From an uncultured Ardenticatenia bacterium (GTDB lineage Bacteria > Chloroflexota > Anaerolineae > Promineifilales > Promineifilaceae): 10,474 bases of DNA. The notes below the pieces were generated by a model. That model was not told the DNA's origin and did no database searches. It saw only the letters and a program-made list of their open reading frames with translations. Positions 1 to 6,505 of the stretch are shown here, piece by piece. A program made the translations under genes and the position numbers. Within the stretch, counting starts at the first letter, position 1; each line of letters begins with the position of its first letter. Location: assembly GCA_937858165.1 (NCBI GenBank), contig CALLZA010000075.1, positions 1 through 10,474 of the forward strand, given 5' to 3'.

Positions 1-58
1 TACTGCGTCTGTCTTGTGTGTTACGAGTCTTGTGTGTCTTGTTTGTTGTTTTTTTTTT
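1..58. other. Non-biological read-tail sequence
   Basis: Low-complexity T/G-rich sequence ending in a run of ten T (49-58), directly outside the P5 end of a sequencing adapter. It has no coding or structural signal. It mirrors the poly-A plus noise at the other end of the window, so it is best read as sequencer output past the end of the library molecule, not as DNA from an organism. Confidence 0.9.
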
Positions 59-128
59 AATGATTCAGAGACCCCCAAGATCTACACTAGATCGCTCGTC
101 GGCAGCGTCAGATGTGTATAAGAGACAG
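59..128 (+). other. Illumina Nextera P5 adapter with i5 index (artefact)
   Basis: Positions 59-87 match the P5 flow-cell sequence with several errors. Positions 88-95 (TAGATCGC) are an i5 index, 96-109 the Nextera linker, and 110-128 the 19-bp Tn5 mosaic end AGATGTGTATAAGAGACAG. Translated, the mosaic end gives the peptide MCIRDR on the plus strand and a VSYTHLTLPT-like peptide on the minus strand; both recur as contamination in protein databases. Organismal sequence starts at 129. Confidence 0.97.
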
Positions 129-129
129 G

Positions 130-600
130 GCGTCGGCCGACCCGGCCGAGTGGTCGACGTTCCTCTGGCCGGCGCGGCGCTTTGTGGGCAATGAGCAGAT
201 GGGCTACAAGATGGCTCTCTGCCAGCGCGACATCAGCCTCTATCTGTCGATCCTGATCGGCGGGCTGATCTATGGGCTGCTGCGGCGGCGCGGGCATATC
301 CGGCCGATGCCGTTCTGGCTGTTCCTGCTGATCGGCATCGGCCCTATCGCTCTAGACGGATTCAGCCAATTGTTCAGCCAGTTCTTCGTCGGCACGCAAC
401 TGGACGCGCTGGCCCGCCTCTTTCCCCTGCGCGAAAGCTCGCCGCTGTTGCGCAGCCTGACCGGGGCGCTGTTTGGGCTGAGCATCGTCTGGCTGGTCTA
501 CCCGCGGCTGGACGTGCAGTTCAGCATGACGGCCGATGATATTGGGCGGCGGTTGTCGGCGCGGCTGGCGGTTGAGGGGGGGGAGTCGGCGGGGCAGTAA
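130..600 (+). CDS. DUF2085 family membrane protein, 5'-truncated
   Basis: C-terminal 156 residues of a small integral membrane protein. It resembles the DUF2085 family: a Cys-Gln-Arg-Asp motif (near 217-228) just before the first helix, then about three hydrophobic segments (around ISLYLSILIGGLIYGLL, FWLFLLIGIGPIALDG and LTGALFGLSIVWLVYP). Families of this kind usually have a second conserved Cys/His-rich segment upstream, and that part is missing here because the adapter cuts the gene. The visible ATG inside the adapter is not a real start. Its biochemical function is unknown. It is followed after 45 bases by the J-domain gene on the same strand, so the two may be co-transcribed. The family call rests on recognising the motif and the helix pattern, not on a search. 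Confidence 0.72.
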   Translation, partial: ASADPAEWSTFLWPARRFVGNEQMGYKMALCQRDISLYLSILIGGLIYGLLRRRGHIRPMPFWLFLLIGIGPIALDGFSQLFSQFFVGTQLDALARLFPLRESSPLLRSLTGALFGLSIVWLVYPRLDVQFSMTADDIGRRLSARLAVEGGESAGQ

Positions 601-616
601 CCAGTCGTCACTGGTT
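599..616 (+). terminator. Small hairpin after the DUF2085 stop
   Basis: A 7-bp perfect stem (AACCAGT, loop CGTC, ACTGGTT) starts within the stop codon of the upstream gene and is followed by only two further T residues. It could be a weak terminator, an attenuator between the two genes, or chance. The missing U-tract and AT-rich stem argue against strong termination. Confidence 0.3.
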
Positions 617-645
617 TTCAAGGCCAAGGGTGAGTTGGGCGCGAC

Positions 646-1422
646 GTGAGTGGAAACACGCTATCTCCGGTGGTGCGTGCCGGACAGGTCGAGCAGTTGC
701 GCGCCGATCTGCGCCAGGCCCAGGAAGCGTTGCGCGCTGCCGAGGCCGATCTGGCGGCCGAGCAGGCGGCGGTCAACGCCTTTCGCATGCACGCCCGGCT
801 GATACTCGACGATCTGGCCGACGCCATCCTGACGCTCCGGGCGCGCAAACAGTCGCTGCTGACGGAGTTGGCTTTGCACGCGCAGGCCGACGACGACCTG
901 CTCGGCCCGGACGCGCCGTCGGGCGACACCCCGCCCGACCCCGACGACGATCTGCCGCTGCCGACGCCCACGCCGCGCGACAAGGCGGCCGAGAAACGCC
1001 TCTACCGTGAGCTGGCCCGCCGCTTCCACCCCGATTTGGCCGAGACGGCGGCCGAGCTGGCCTATCGCACCTCGGTCATGACCGCCGTCAACGCCGCCTA
1101 TACCGCCGGCGACGCGCAGGCGCTCTATGACCTGGCCGGCGAACTGGAGCCTGAGGAGTTGCGCGAACTGGCGCAGATCGAAACGCGTGAGGCGCGGCAG
1201 TTGCGCGAGCGGCTGATGCAGTGCCGGCGGCGGCAGCGCAAGGTCGCCCGGCAACTGGATGACTTGCGGCGCGAGAGCACGGCCCGGCTGTGGCGATTGG
1301 CCCGCGAACTGGACGAGCCGAACGAGAACTGGTGGGCGGCCGTGCGGCGCGAGCTGGCGGCGGCGCGGGCGCGTCTACAGGAAGAGGTCGCGGTGCTGGA
1401 GGAGAGGGCGGCGCGTTTGTAG
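646..1422 (+). CDS. Coiled-coil protein with central J-domain
   Basis: 258-aa cytosolic protein. Residues about 10-75 form an Ala/Glu/Leu-rich helical region of coiled-coil type. Residues 80-112 are an acidic, Pro-rich linker. Residues 116-163 resemble a J-domain: LYRELARRFHPD, with the diagnostic HPD at 128-130, then a helix with the NAAY element. Residues 165-258 are again strongly helical and charged. J-domains stimulate the ATPase of DnaK-type Hsp70; there is no Gly/Phe region or zinc-finger domain, so this is a J-like partner and not canonical DnaJ. The start is a GTG at 646; a purine-rich stretch AAGGGTGAG around 626-634 is a loosely placed Shine-Dalgarno. The TAG stop lies inside the arm of the hairpin at 1418-1491. 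Substrate and partner cannot be told from sequence. Confidence 0.8.
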   Translation: MSGNTLSPVVRAGQVEQLRADLRQAQEALRAAEADLAAEQAAVNAFRMHARLILDDLADAILTLRARKQSLLTELALHAQADDDLLGPDAPSGDTPPDPDDDLPLPTPTPRDKAAEKRLYRELARRFHPDLAETAAELAYRTSVMTAVNAAYTAGDAQALYDLAGELEPEELRELAQIETREARQLRERLMQCRRRQRKVARQLDDLRRESTARLWRLARELDEPNENWWAAVRRELAAARARLQEEVAVLEERAARL

Positions 1423-1491
1423 GGCGGGTGGCTTACCCGCCCCTATTGCTACGTTTGCCTACAGATGGGCGGGTAAGCCACCCGCCCTACA
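1418..1491. repeat. 25-bp-arm inverted repeat, bidirectional terminator
   Basis: Perfect inverted repeat with arms 1418-1442 and 1467-1491 and a 24-nt loop, placed exactly between two convergent genes. The arm core is GGGCGGGTGGCTTACCCGCC, which contains its own smaller near-palindrome (GGCGGGT...ACCCGCC). The left arm carries the TAG of the J-domain gene at 1420-1422 and the right arm carries, at the mirror position, the TAG of dnaE (complement of 1487-1489). There is no U-run, so it is either an unusual intrinsic terminator, an mRNA 3'-end stabiliser, or a REP-like dispersed element. Confidence 0.85.
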
Positions 1492-4400
1492 GCTCGAAGA
1501 CGCGACCCACCCCCGGAATCCGCTCCAGCCCTTCGACCAGATCGAGCGCGCACTCGATGCGCCGGTCGGGGAAGTCCATCACCAGCCCCTGCCCAGCCAG
1601 TTGCAGCCGCAGCCCGGCGTTGCCCACGTAGCGCTCGGCCAGGCGCACCGACTGGCGGCAGGCGTCCTTCCAGTTGCCGGAGGCTCTGATCTCGACGACG
1701 AGGATACGCGACGGGGGCGGCGGCGCGACGCCATTTGCGGGCCTGTTACTGTTCAGAGAGTGGCCGTTTGTGGCCGGTCGTGAATCGTTGGTCGCTGCTT
1801 GGGGGTTGCTGGTCATGGGCGGTTGGTTGCCATTTACCGGCCCTTCGCTACTTGCCGCCCGCCACTCGCCACTCATCACTGGCAACTCGTCACTCATTGT
1901 TCGTCGCTCATCACTGGTCGGCATCTGCACCACCGGCGCGGGCGGCGGCTCTTCCGCTTCCTGGGCGGCGGCAAGGTCGGGCGGGGTCAGGGCTTCATGG
2001 TCGGACGGCAGCTCGGTCGCCGGCGGAGCGTTTTCTTCCCAGTACTCATCTTCGTCGGACGGGGGCGGGGCAATGTCGGCCGCCGCGGCCAGGTAGACGG
2101 GCGGCGGCTCGGCGACGGGAGGGTTGCCGGCGCTCTGGTTAGCGGGAGCGGGTGTGTCCCAACTGTAGCCGCTGTCCCAATCCGGCGGGGGCGGCGCGTC
2201 GTCCCAAGCGGGCAGGGGGCGGGCCTGGGCGGCGTCCTTGGCCACGGTCAGCTTCGTCTGGGCGCTGTTGACCAAGATAGAGATCGCCTCGTTTTCGGCC
2301 TGCACCTGGCCGCGGACGACGAGAATCTGGTTGGGCTGCACCAGTTCGCGACAGGCGGCCCAGACTTTGGGAAAGAAGACAAGGTCGATCTTGCCTTCCA
2401 GGTCTTCGAGGGTGACGAAGGCCATCGGCTGGCCTTTCTTGGTGTTCAGCGTGCGCAGCCCGGCGACGATGCCGGCCAGCGTGACCCCCTTGCCGTTCCA
2501 GGTGGCGTCAAGCTCGCCGGTGTGGGCGGTGACGATCTCTTGCAGGTCAGCCAGCTTTTCCTGGAGGGGATGCTCCGACAGATAGACGCCGATCAACTCC
2601 TTCTCCCAATCGAGCAACTGGCGGCGCTCGATCTTGGGCGCGTCCTTCTCGGTGCGGACGAGGTTGACGGCGATGCTGCCGCCGTTGCCGCCGAAGAGGG
2701 TGAGCTGGCCGACGGCGGCGGCGGCGTGGGTGCTGCCGCTGTGGCCGATCATGCGGTCGAGAGCGTCGATCATCTGCGGCCGCGTGCCCCACTCGTCGAA
2801 GCAGCCGACCTTGACCATCGACTCCAGCGCCCGCTTGCCGACGCGCCGCAGGTCGATGCGCTCGGCCAGGTCGATCGGGTCCTTGAACGGCCCGTTGGCC
2901 TGCCGCTCGTCGATAAGCAGTTGCACCGCGCCCTCGCCGGCGTTCTTGATGGCGGCCAGGCCGTAGCGGATCGTGGACCGACCGCCGACGGCCGACGGCC
3001 GACCGCTGCCAGAACTCGTCTTGCGGCGGTCGGTGGTTGGCGGTCGGTCGTCGTCTTCAATGGTGAAGTTCAGCATCGCCCGATTAAGCGCCGGCGGGGC
3101 GACAGTGATGCCCAGACGGCGGGCGTCGGCGATGTATTTGGCGACCTTCTCGGTGTCGGCGTGGTCGACGGTCAGCAGGGCGGCAATGTATTCGACCGGG
3201 TAGTGGGCCTTCAGGTAGGCCGTCTGGCAGCAGATGACGGCATAGTCGGCGGCGTGGGCCTTGTTGAAGCCGTAGCGGGCGAAGAACTCGATGTCGGCCC
3301 AGATGGCGTCGCACACCTCCTGTGTGAAGCCACGGGCCATCGCCCCGGCGGTGAACTGCGCCTTGTGCTGGTCCATCAGGTCGCGCTTCTTCTTCGACAC
3401 CGCCTTGCGGATCATATCCGCCTCGCCCGGCTCATAGCCGGCCAACTCGGCGGCGATGCGAATGATCTGCTCCTGATAGACGAGGATGCCGTAAGTGTCT
3501 TGCAGGATGGGCTTCAGTTCCGGCGCGTGGTAAGCGGCGATGTCCTTGCCCTGGAAGAGGGCGGCGTGCATACGGCGGATGTATTCGGGAATGTTCTCCA
3601 TCGGCCCGGGGCGAAAGAGGGAGATGGCGGCGATGATGTGGTCGAAGCGCTGGGGCTTCATGTCCATCATCAGCTTGCGCATGCCGGAGCCTTCCACCTG
3701 GAAGACGCCTTGCACGTCGCCACGGCCGAGCATCTCGAACGCCTTCTCCATCCCCTTGTCGCTGTCCTTGCCCGGCCCACAGTGGCCGAGGTCGTAGGGG
3801 ATGTTCTCCATTGTATAGCGCACGCCGTGGCGCTGCTCAATGAGCTGCGCGGCCAGCCGCATAACTGTCAGCGTGCTCAGGCCCAGGAAGTCGACCTTCA
3901 GTAAGCCGATCTTCTCGATGATCTCCATTGGCCACTGGCTAATGGAGCGGATGCCGCCCAGGCCGGACTCGCCGCTGGTGGGCCGGTGGAGCGGCACGTA
4001 CTGGACGAGCGGCTTGTCGGAGATGATGACGCCGGCGGCGTGGCTGCTGGCGTGGCGGGCGACGCCTTCCAGCTGCTTGGCCGTGTCCACCAGTTCGCGC
4101 ACGCGCGGCTCGCTCTTGTACTTCTGCTCCAGGTCGGCCGAGTAAAACTCGTGATCCTTGTCGAGGACGTTGACGATCTTGGCCGGCTTGCCGGGGATGG
4201 CGGGGATGAGGCGGGCGATGGCGTCCACCTCCGGCAGGGGCACGTCGAGGGCGCGGCCGACGTCGCGGATGGCCGCCCGCGCCCCCAGCGTCCCGAAGGT
4301 GATGATCTGGGCCACCTTGTCCTGGCCGTACTTCTGCACGGCATACTGCACCATGTCGTGCCGCCGGTCGTCGGGGTAGTCCAGGTCGATGTCGGGCATG

Positions 4401-5614
4401 GAGACGCGGCCGGGGTTCAGGAAGCGCTCGAAGATGAGGCCGTTGGCGATAGGGTCGATGCCGGTGATGCCCAGGGTGTAGGCCACCAGCGAGCCGGCAC
4501 CGCTGCCGCGCACGTTCCACCAGATGTCGACCCGGCGGGCATATTCGCACAGGTCCCAGACGATAAGGAAGTAGGTGTCGAAACCCATGCGGCCGATGAT
4601 GCGCAACTCATGCTCCAGCCGGGCGCGCAGCGTCTCGTCCGTCCGTGCTCGCTCCTCGCCATAGCGCCGCACCAGGCCCGCCTCGCACAGTTCGCGCAGG
4701 TAGCCGGCGGCGTCGTAGCCGGGCGGCACGTCGAACACGGGCAGGTGGTACCCCTTGGTGCTCAGGTTGACGTTGCACATCTCGGCGATGAGCAGGCTGT
4801 TGTCGAGCGCGCCGGGGATGTGGCCGAAGAGGTCGGCCATCTCGGCGCGGGACTTGAGGTAGTAGCCGGTGTCGGTGAAGCGCATACGGCGCGATTCGTT
4901 GACGGTGGCGCCGGTCTGGATGCACAGCAGCACGTCGTGGGGCGCGGCCTCTTCGGGCGTGGTGTAGTGGACGTCGTTGGTGGCCAGGAAGCGCAGGTTG
5001 TAGCGCGGGGCCATCTCCTCCAGGAGGATTTTGTTGATGGCCGTCAGCTCCGGGATGCTGTGCTCCTGCAATTCGATGAAGTAGCGCTCCGGGCCGAAGA
5101 TGTCAAGGTACTTGCCCATCAGCTCATGGGCCTTGGTCATGTCGCCGGCGGCGATGGCGCGGGGAATGTCGGCGGCCATGCAGCCGGTGGTGCAGATAAG
5201 CCCCTCGCTGTGGGCGGCCAGGAAGTCGAGGTCGATGCGCGGTCGGTAGTAGTAGCCGGTGAGCTGGGCCTCGCTGGCCAGTTCCAGCAGGTTCAGATAG
5301 CCGGTCTGGTTTTCGGCCAGCAGCAGCAGATGGGTGCGGTTGCGGTCGAGTTGCGGGTCGCGGTCGGTCATGCGCCGGGCGGCGACGTAACTCTCGATGC
5401 CGATGATGGGCTTGACGCCGGCGTCCTTACACGCTTCGTAGAACGGGATGACGCCGAACATCGTCCCGTGGTCGGTCAGGGCCAGCGCCGGCTGGTTGAG
5501 CGCTTTGGCCCGCGCCGCCAGATGCTTCAGACGGCTCAGGCCGTCGAGCAGCGAGAACTCGCTGTGGACGTGCAGATGAACAAATGGTTGGTGCTCGCTG
5601 GGGTTCCCCGACAT
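1487..5614 (-). CDS. dnaE: DNA polymerase III alpha subunit (DnaE) with intact PHP site
   Basis: Replicative DNA polymerase catalytic subunit, 1375 aa from the chosen ATG. The PHP domain (about 11-290) holds all nine expected metal ligands: H13, H15, D24, H49, E74, H95, C145, D214, H216. The C-family polymerase core has the PDIDLD motif at 407-412 and the third catalytic Asp in LLKVDFLGL (D575), with HASSHAAGV at 521-529. An internal beta-clamp motif QLTLF lies at 970-974, an OB fold at about 1040-1115, then a 170-aa Pro-rich linker and a C-terminal domain (about 1300-1375). Most bacterial DnaE1 proteins are about 1150-1200 aa; the excess lies in an insert at about 854-880 and in the linker. 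The ATG at 5614 is preferred over an upstream in-frame start because homology begins there and a -10 element ends 8 nt before it. Confidence 0.97.
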   Translation of the reverse strand: MSGNPSEHQPFVHLHVHSEFSLLDGLSRLKHLAARAKALNQPALALTDHGTMFGVIPFYEACKDAGVKPIIGIESYVAARRMTDRDPQLDRNRTHLLLLAENQTGYLNLLELASEAQLTGYYYRPRIDLDFLAAHSEGLICTTGCMAADIPRAIAAGDMTKAHELMGKYLDIFGPERYFIELQEHSIPELTAINKILLEEMAPRYNLRFLATNDVHYTTPEEAAPHDVLLCIQTGATVNESRRMRFTDTGYYLKSRAEMADLFGHIPGALDNSLLIAEMCNVNLSTKGYHLPVFDVPPGYDAAGYLRELCEAGLVRRYGEERARTDETLRARLEHELRIIGRMGFDTYFLIVWDLCEYARRVDIWWNVRGSGAGSLVAYTLGITGIDPIANGLIFERFLNPGRVSMPDIDLDYPDDRRHDMVQYAVQKYGQDKVAQIITFGTLGARAAIRDVGRALDVPLPEVDAIARLIPAIPGKPAKIVNVLDKDHEFYSADLEQKYKSEPRVRELVDTAKQLEGVARHASSHAAGVIISDKPLVQYVPLHRPTSGESGLGGIRSISQWPMEIIEKIGLLKVDFLGLSTLTVMRLAAQLIEQRHGVRYTMENIPYDLGHCGPGKDSDKGMEKAFEMLGRGDVQGVFQVEGSGMRKLMMDMKPQRFDHIIAAISLFRPGPMENIPEYIRRMHAALFQGKDIAAYHAPELKPILQDTYGILVYQEQIIRIAAELAGYEPGEADMIRKAVSKKKRDLMDQHKAQFTAGAMARGFTQEVCDAIWADIEFFARYGFNKAHAADYAVICCQTAYLKAHYPVEYIAALLTVDHADTEKVAKYIADARRLGITVAPPALNRAMLNFTIEDDDRPPTTDRRKTSSGSGRPSAVGGRSTIRYGLAAIKNAGEGAVQLLIDERQANGPFKDPIDLAERIDLRRVGKRALESMVKVGCFDEWGTRPQMIDALDRMIGHSGSTHAAAAVGQLTLFGGNGGSIAVNLVRTEKDAPKIERRQLLDWEKELIGVYLSEHPLQEKLADLQEIVTAHTGELDATWNGKGVTLAGIVAGLRTLNTKKGQPMAFVTLEDLEGKIDLVFFPKVWAACRELVQPNQILVVRGQVQAENEAISILVNSAQTKLTVAKDAAQARPLPAWDDAPPPPDWDSGYSWDTPAPANQSAGNPPVAEPPPVYLAAAADIAPPPSDEDEYWEENAPPATELPSDHEALTPPDLAAAQEAEEPPPAPVVQMPTSDERRTMSDELPVMSGEWRAASSEGPVNGNQPPMTSNPQAATNDSRPATNGHSLNSNRPANGVAPPPPSRILVVEIRASGNWKDACRQSVRLAERYVGNAGLRLQLAGQGLVMDFPDRRIECALDLVEGLERIPGVGRVFEL
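1840..1925. repeat. Repeat-like tract encoding part of the DnaE linker
   Basis: On the plus strand this stretch is built from short variants of the words ACTCGCCACTCATCACTGG and CAACTCGTCACTCATTG. The word CTCATCACTGG occurs at 1872-1882 and again at 1907-1917. It is read in frame as part of the DnaE linker, giving a repetitive peptide (SDERR, MSDEL, MSGEW at about residues 1234-1251). The composition differs from the flanking polymerase code, and no stop is created. It looks like a dispersed or slippage-generated repeat absorbed into a tolerant disordered linker. Confidence 0.65.
2976..3049. repeat. Inverted repeat inserted in frame in dnaE
   Basis: Arms 2976-2996 and 3029-3049 match as an inverted repeat at 18 of 21 positions, with 11 outer pairs perfect (GACCGACCGCC). 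They enclose about 32 bases. The element encodes about residues 854-880 of DnaE, a Pro/Thr/Arg/Ser/Gly-rich peptide lying between conserved TIEDDD-like and IRYGLAAIKN segments that usually sit close together in this family. Palindromic ends and a length that keeps the frame suggest insertion of a small non-autonomous repeat. Confidence 0.65.
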
Positions 5615-5621
5615 GGGCGGG

Positions 5622-5630
5622 AGTATAACA
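5622..5630 (-). promoter_or_regulatory. Extended -10 promoter of dnaE, leaderless
   Basis: Read on the minus strand the sequence is TGTTATACT, an extended -10 (TGn plus TATACT), followed by seven bases and then the ATG of dnaE. A transcript would begin at or next to the A of the start codon. No Shine-Dalgarno is present in the bases CCCGCCC before ATG, and no good -35 is visible, as allowed for extended -10 promoters. Confidence 0.65.
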
Positions 5631-5681
5631 CAACTGTTCGGATCGGAGCTTAAAGAAGGTGAGATTTTAAGGGCGAGGGTG

Positions 5682-5711
5682 GTGTGTCGCACTTTCTGGC
5701 GTGCGTCGCAC
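5682..5711. promoter_or_regulatory. Pair of 11-bp palindromes between divergent genes (possible operator)
   Basis: GTGTGTCGCAC at 5682-5692 and GTGCGTCGCAC at 5701-5711 are two copies of an odd palindrome (the second perfect: GTGCG-T-CGCAC), 19 bp centre to centre, in the space between dnaE and the divergent gene. A half-site-like CGCAC recurs near 5747-5751. Spacing close to two helical turns fits a dimeric regulator binding twice on one face. The regulator is unknown. Confidence 0.4.
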
Positions 5712-5802
5712 CTTGTTTCTGACCGACTGGGTATAAGAACTTGCAACGCACCTCAGAAGGTGTGAGGTACGCGGAGAAGATGCATCGCATAAGAGGGTCG
5801 TG

Positions 5803-5808
5803 TACAAT
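5803..5808 (+). promoter_or_regulatory. -10 element of the 200-aa gene, leaderless
   Basis: TACAAT followed by eight bases (GCCGGTCT) and then the ATG at 5817. No Shine-Dalgarno fits between them, so transcription is predicted to start at or next to the start codon. No convincing -35 was found 16-18 bp upstream. Confidence 0.55.
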
Positions 5809-5816
5809 GCCGGTCT

Positions 5817-6419
5817 ATGATCTCCTACCGAGTCCGGCGCTTGCACGCGCCCGGCGAAATGGCGCGGCGCTACCACCTCTTTGACCGCGCCGACCAACTC
5901 CTGCTCGTGGCCGACCAGGGTAGCGCCTGGTTGCCGGCCGACCAGCCGCCGGGGGTGCGCTTCGCCCGGGCTGACGGCGAGCGCGTGGCCTCGATGGATC
6001 TGCCGCGGCCGACCGACCGCCGCCCGGAGCGCCAGCACAACTACGCCATTATCCACGAGCACGCCGTCTACGCCCTGATCACCACGCCCGTCCGGCCGCC
6101 CAGCGGCGCGACCGGCCCGCTGACCAGCAGTAGCGGCATTGTCTGGCCGTTCATGCGGCTGATGCTCGAAGTCGAGGGGCATCGCTGGCTGGGGTTACGC
6201 TGGCGCGAGGAGGCGGGGCCGCTGCTGGTGCTCTATGACGCCGCGGCCGCCGGGCTGTCGCTGGCCGTGGAGCGCGATTCGAGCGACCTGCCGGAGCCGC
6301 TGGGCTTGCTGGAAGTCGGCGCGGGCGACTATGACTTCGACCTGACCCTGCCCGCCGGGCGGCTGGAGCAGGGGGCGCTGGTGGGGTTAGCCCTCGTCTT
6401 CCTAATAGACAACTCTTGA
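5817..6419 (+). CDS. Uncharacterised 200-aa soluble protein
   Basis: I do not recognise this protein. It is 200 aa, with no signal peptide and no clear membrane segment except a mildly hydrophobic C-terminal end (LVGLALVFLIDNS). The sequence alternates short hydrophobic runs with turns (RYHLFDRADQLLLVAD, GIVWPFMRLMLEVEG, WLGLRWREEAGPLLVLYD), a pattern of beta strands as in beta-barrel folds such as tubby/LURP-like proteins, though that comparison is speculative. Codon use matches the neighbours, and it has its own -10 element and a hairpin 11 nt after its TGA, so it looks like a genuine single-gene unit. It is divergent from dnaE across 200 bp that includes the paired palindromes, so the two might share regulation. 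Confidence 0.75.
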   Translation: MISYRVRRLHAPGEMARRYHLFDRADQLLLVADQGSAWLPADQPPGVRFARADGERVASMDLPRPTDRRPERQHNYAIIHEHAVYALITTPVRPPSGATGPLTSSSGIVWPFMRLMLEVEGHRWLGLRWREEAGPLLVLYDAAAAGLSLAVERDSSDLPEPLGLLEVGAGDYDFDLTLPAGRLEQGALVGLALVFLIDNS

Positions 6420-6430
6420 AGCAATTAAGT

Positions 6431-6496
6431 AACCACAGATTACACAGATTTCACAGATTATCTCTTTAATCTGTGAAATCTGTGTAATCTGTGGTT
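6431..6496. repeat. CACAGATTW-family hairpin, copy 1 (30-bp arms)
   Basis: Perfect inverted repeat with arms 6431-6460 and 6467-6496 and a 6-nt loop (TCTCTT). Each arm is three tandem 9-bp units of CACAGATTW. It fills the gap between two convergent genes, 11 nt after one stop and 9 nt from the other. The plus-strand side is followed by GCTTTCTTCTT, which is pyrimidine-rich. It is likely to act as a bidirectional terminator. It is AT-rich against a GC-rich background and related to the copies at 7446 and 8840. Confidence 0.9.
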
Positions 6497-6505
6497 GCTT
6501 TCTTC

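Noticed and set aside
110..128. Tn5 mosaic ends as evidence of a transposon spanning the window
   Set aside because: The 19-bp mosaic ends are attached to Illumina P5 and index sequence, so they come from library tagmentation and not from a natural transposon.
2975..3055. An intein in dnaE at the unexpected insert
   Set aside because: Only about 27 residues, with no Cys/Ser start, no His-Asn end and no Hint-domain motifs; it is a short palindromic repeat.
1799..5653. Very long plus-strand open frames (701 and 555 codons) opposite dnaE
   Set aside because: They are antisense shadows of a GC-rich gene; the translations have Val/Gly/Asp/Ala-biased sequence with no recognisable domain, and dnaE fully explains the region.
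5732..5737. TATAAG as a second plus-strand -10 element
   Set aside because: No -35 at proper spacing (nearest TTGTTT is 13 bp away) and it would give an 80-nt leader, unlike the TACAAT right before the ATG.
5615..5746. Upstream in-frame extension of dnaE (44 extra codons)
   Set aside because: The extra residues show no homology-like pattern, run through the divergent promoter region and the -10 element, and the PHP domain begins right after the ATG at 5614.
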